Source: Niebla homalea | Lineage: Eukaryota; Ascomycota; Lecanoromycetes; Lecanorales; Ramalinaceae | Assembly: GCA_019925105.1 (NCBI GenBank) | Contig: JAHGAU010000028.1 | Coordinates: 744,001 to 808,000, forward strand | Reading direction: 5' to 3' | Length of the DNA stretch: 64,000 bases | In this document: positions 63,408-64,000 of the stretch, piece after piece | How the letters are laid out: each line of letters starts with the position of its first letter | Position numbering within the stretch: the first letter of the stretch is position 1 | Position numbers and translations under genes: made by a program | The notes under the pieces: model-generated | Database searches by the model: none | Told to the model about the DNA's origin: nothing | The model's input: only the letters and a program-made list of their open reading frames with translations

Positions 63408-64000
63408 ATGCTTTTCACTCCTCTCTGCCTTCTCGCGTCAGCCGTTCTGACCTCAGGGGAACCCAATCCTCTCCAGGTCTCCGTGACCATCAGCAACGAT
63501 GATTCATTGCCCCAGAAGCCTGTGACCAAGCTCGATGACCCTGGAATTGTTAAATACGACGACAGTCGCATCCAGGATTACCCAGACAAGAAAGCGCTAG
63601 CCAAGGCGCGCACGTTCTTTGAGGTCTTCACGGAAGGGAAAATATGACGAGATGAAGGCGTTGCAAAGCGAGAATTATACCATGACTGACATTCGTAAGC
63701 GTGTCCTCTGTTTGATCCAGCTGCCCTTCTTGGTGCCCCTTCCTCCTCCCTTTGCACTCTTCCTCGCCGTCCGAGTAGGCCTGAAACATCTTCACACCCC
63801 ACTCCTCTTCCTCTCTCTCATGTTGTTTTATGACACCTTTAATGTCTACCTCATCTGACAAGCCGCACTCCAGCGATTGGCCAAATCCGTCTCCCCCGCA
63901 ACGACTGGTATGAGGTCAACAAACAATTTACCTCCCTCCTGGAAGATCTCCGCGTCATCGCTCTCTCCATTGATGGTGACGCCGAGCCCGGCTCCTTTAC
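63408..64000 (+). pseudogene. NTF2/SnoaL-like secreted protein gene, frameshifted and cut by the window edge
   Basis: ATG 63408 opens a signal peptide (MLFTPLCLLASAVLTSG). The protein proceeds to ARTFFEVFTEGK, where an extra A in the run at about 63639-63642 causes a stop. In the next frame the family sequence resumes as YDEMKALQSENYTMTDI. A GT-AG intron (63695-63873) then joins to PIGQIRLPRNDWYEVNKQF and ALSIDGDAEPGSF before the right edge. The pattern is that of NTF2-fold SnoaL-like or ketosteroid-isomerase-like proteins. With a signal peptide it resembles the KSI-like gene at 31982-32806 in design, though not closely in sequence. A single-base run change could also be a sequencing error, in which case this is an intact gene. 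Confidence 0.6.

Overview
The window reads as nuclear DNA of a filamentous ascomycete (Pezizomycotina). Genes are interrupted by short GT-AG introns, mostly 45-140 nt. The families are typically fungal: multimodular NRPS, highly reducing (HR) PKS, AflR-type zinc-cluster regulator, DHA1 transporters and membrane-anchored fucose-type lectin. Splice models were built by eye from GT/AG sites, frame continuity and family motifs. No transcript evidence was available.

Left part (1-24 kb): the 3' 14.6 kb of a large NRPS gene that runs off the left edge, with order A-T-E-C-A-T-C-A-T-E-C-T-C-T*. It is followed by a dienelactone-hydrolase-family gene (-), a DHA1 transporter (+) and an AsaB/CmcJ (GA4-desaturase-like) oxidoreductase gene (-).

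Centre (24-50.5 kb): a gene set that matches the established maleidride (nonadride) toolkit. It holds an AflR-type regulator plus a second AflR-like protein without a zinc cluster, a secreted PEBP-family protein, a DHA1 transporter, a secreted NTF2/ketosteroid-isomerase-like protein and a cytosolic-type PEBP. These are followed by an 11-exon HR-PKS (about 2656 aa), an FSH/LovG-type serine hydrolase, a diverged enoyl-CoA hydratase/dienoyl-CoA isomerase-like protein, an alkylcitrate (citrate-type) synthase and a 2-methylcitrate-dehydratase-like (MmgE/PrpD) protein. The inferred logic: PKS and hydrolase make and release an acyl chain; the synthase joins it to oxaloacetate; the dehydratase gives an alkylmaleic anhydride monomer; the KSI-like and PEBP proteins dimerise or cyclise it. 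The synthase ends in SKL and the isomerase-like protein in AKL, so a peroxisomal step is predicted. The KSI-like protein and one PEBP carry signal peptides, so the pathway would cross at least three compartments. No acyl-CoA ligase or P450 is visible in the window.

Right part (50.5-64 kb): eroded flank. A secreted-protein gene has one frameshift and two stop codons, a SAM-methyltransferase gene has two frameshifts, and a secreted NTF2-like gene cut by the right edge has one frameshift. Between them lie two intact genes: an unrecognised secreted protein and a type II membrane fucose-lectin-like protein.
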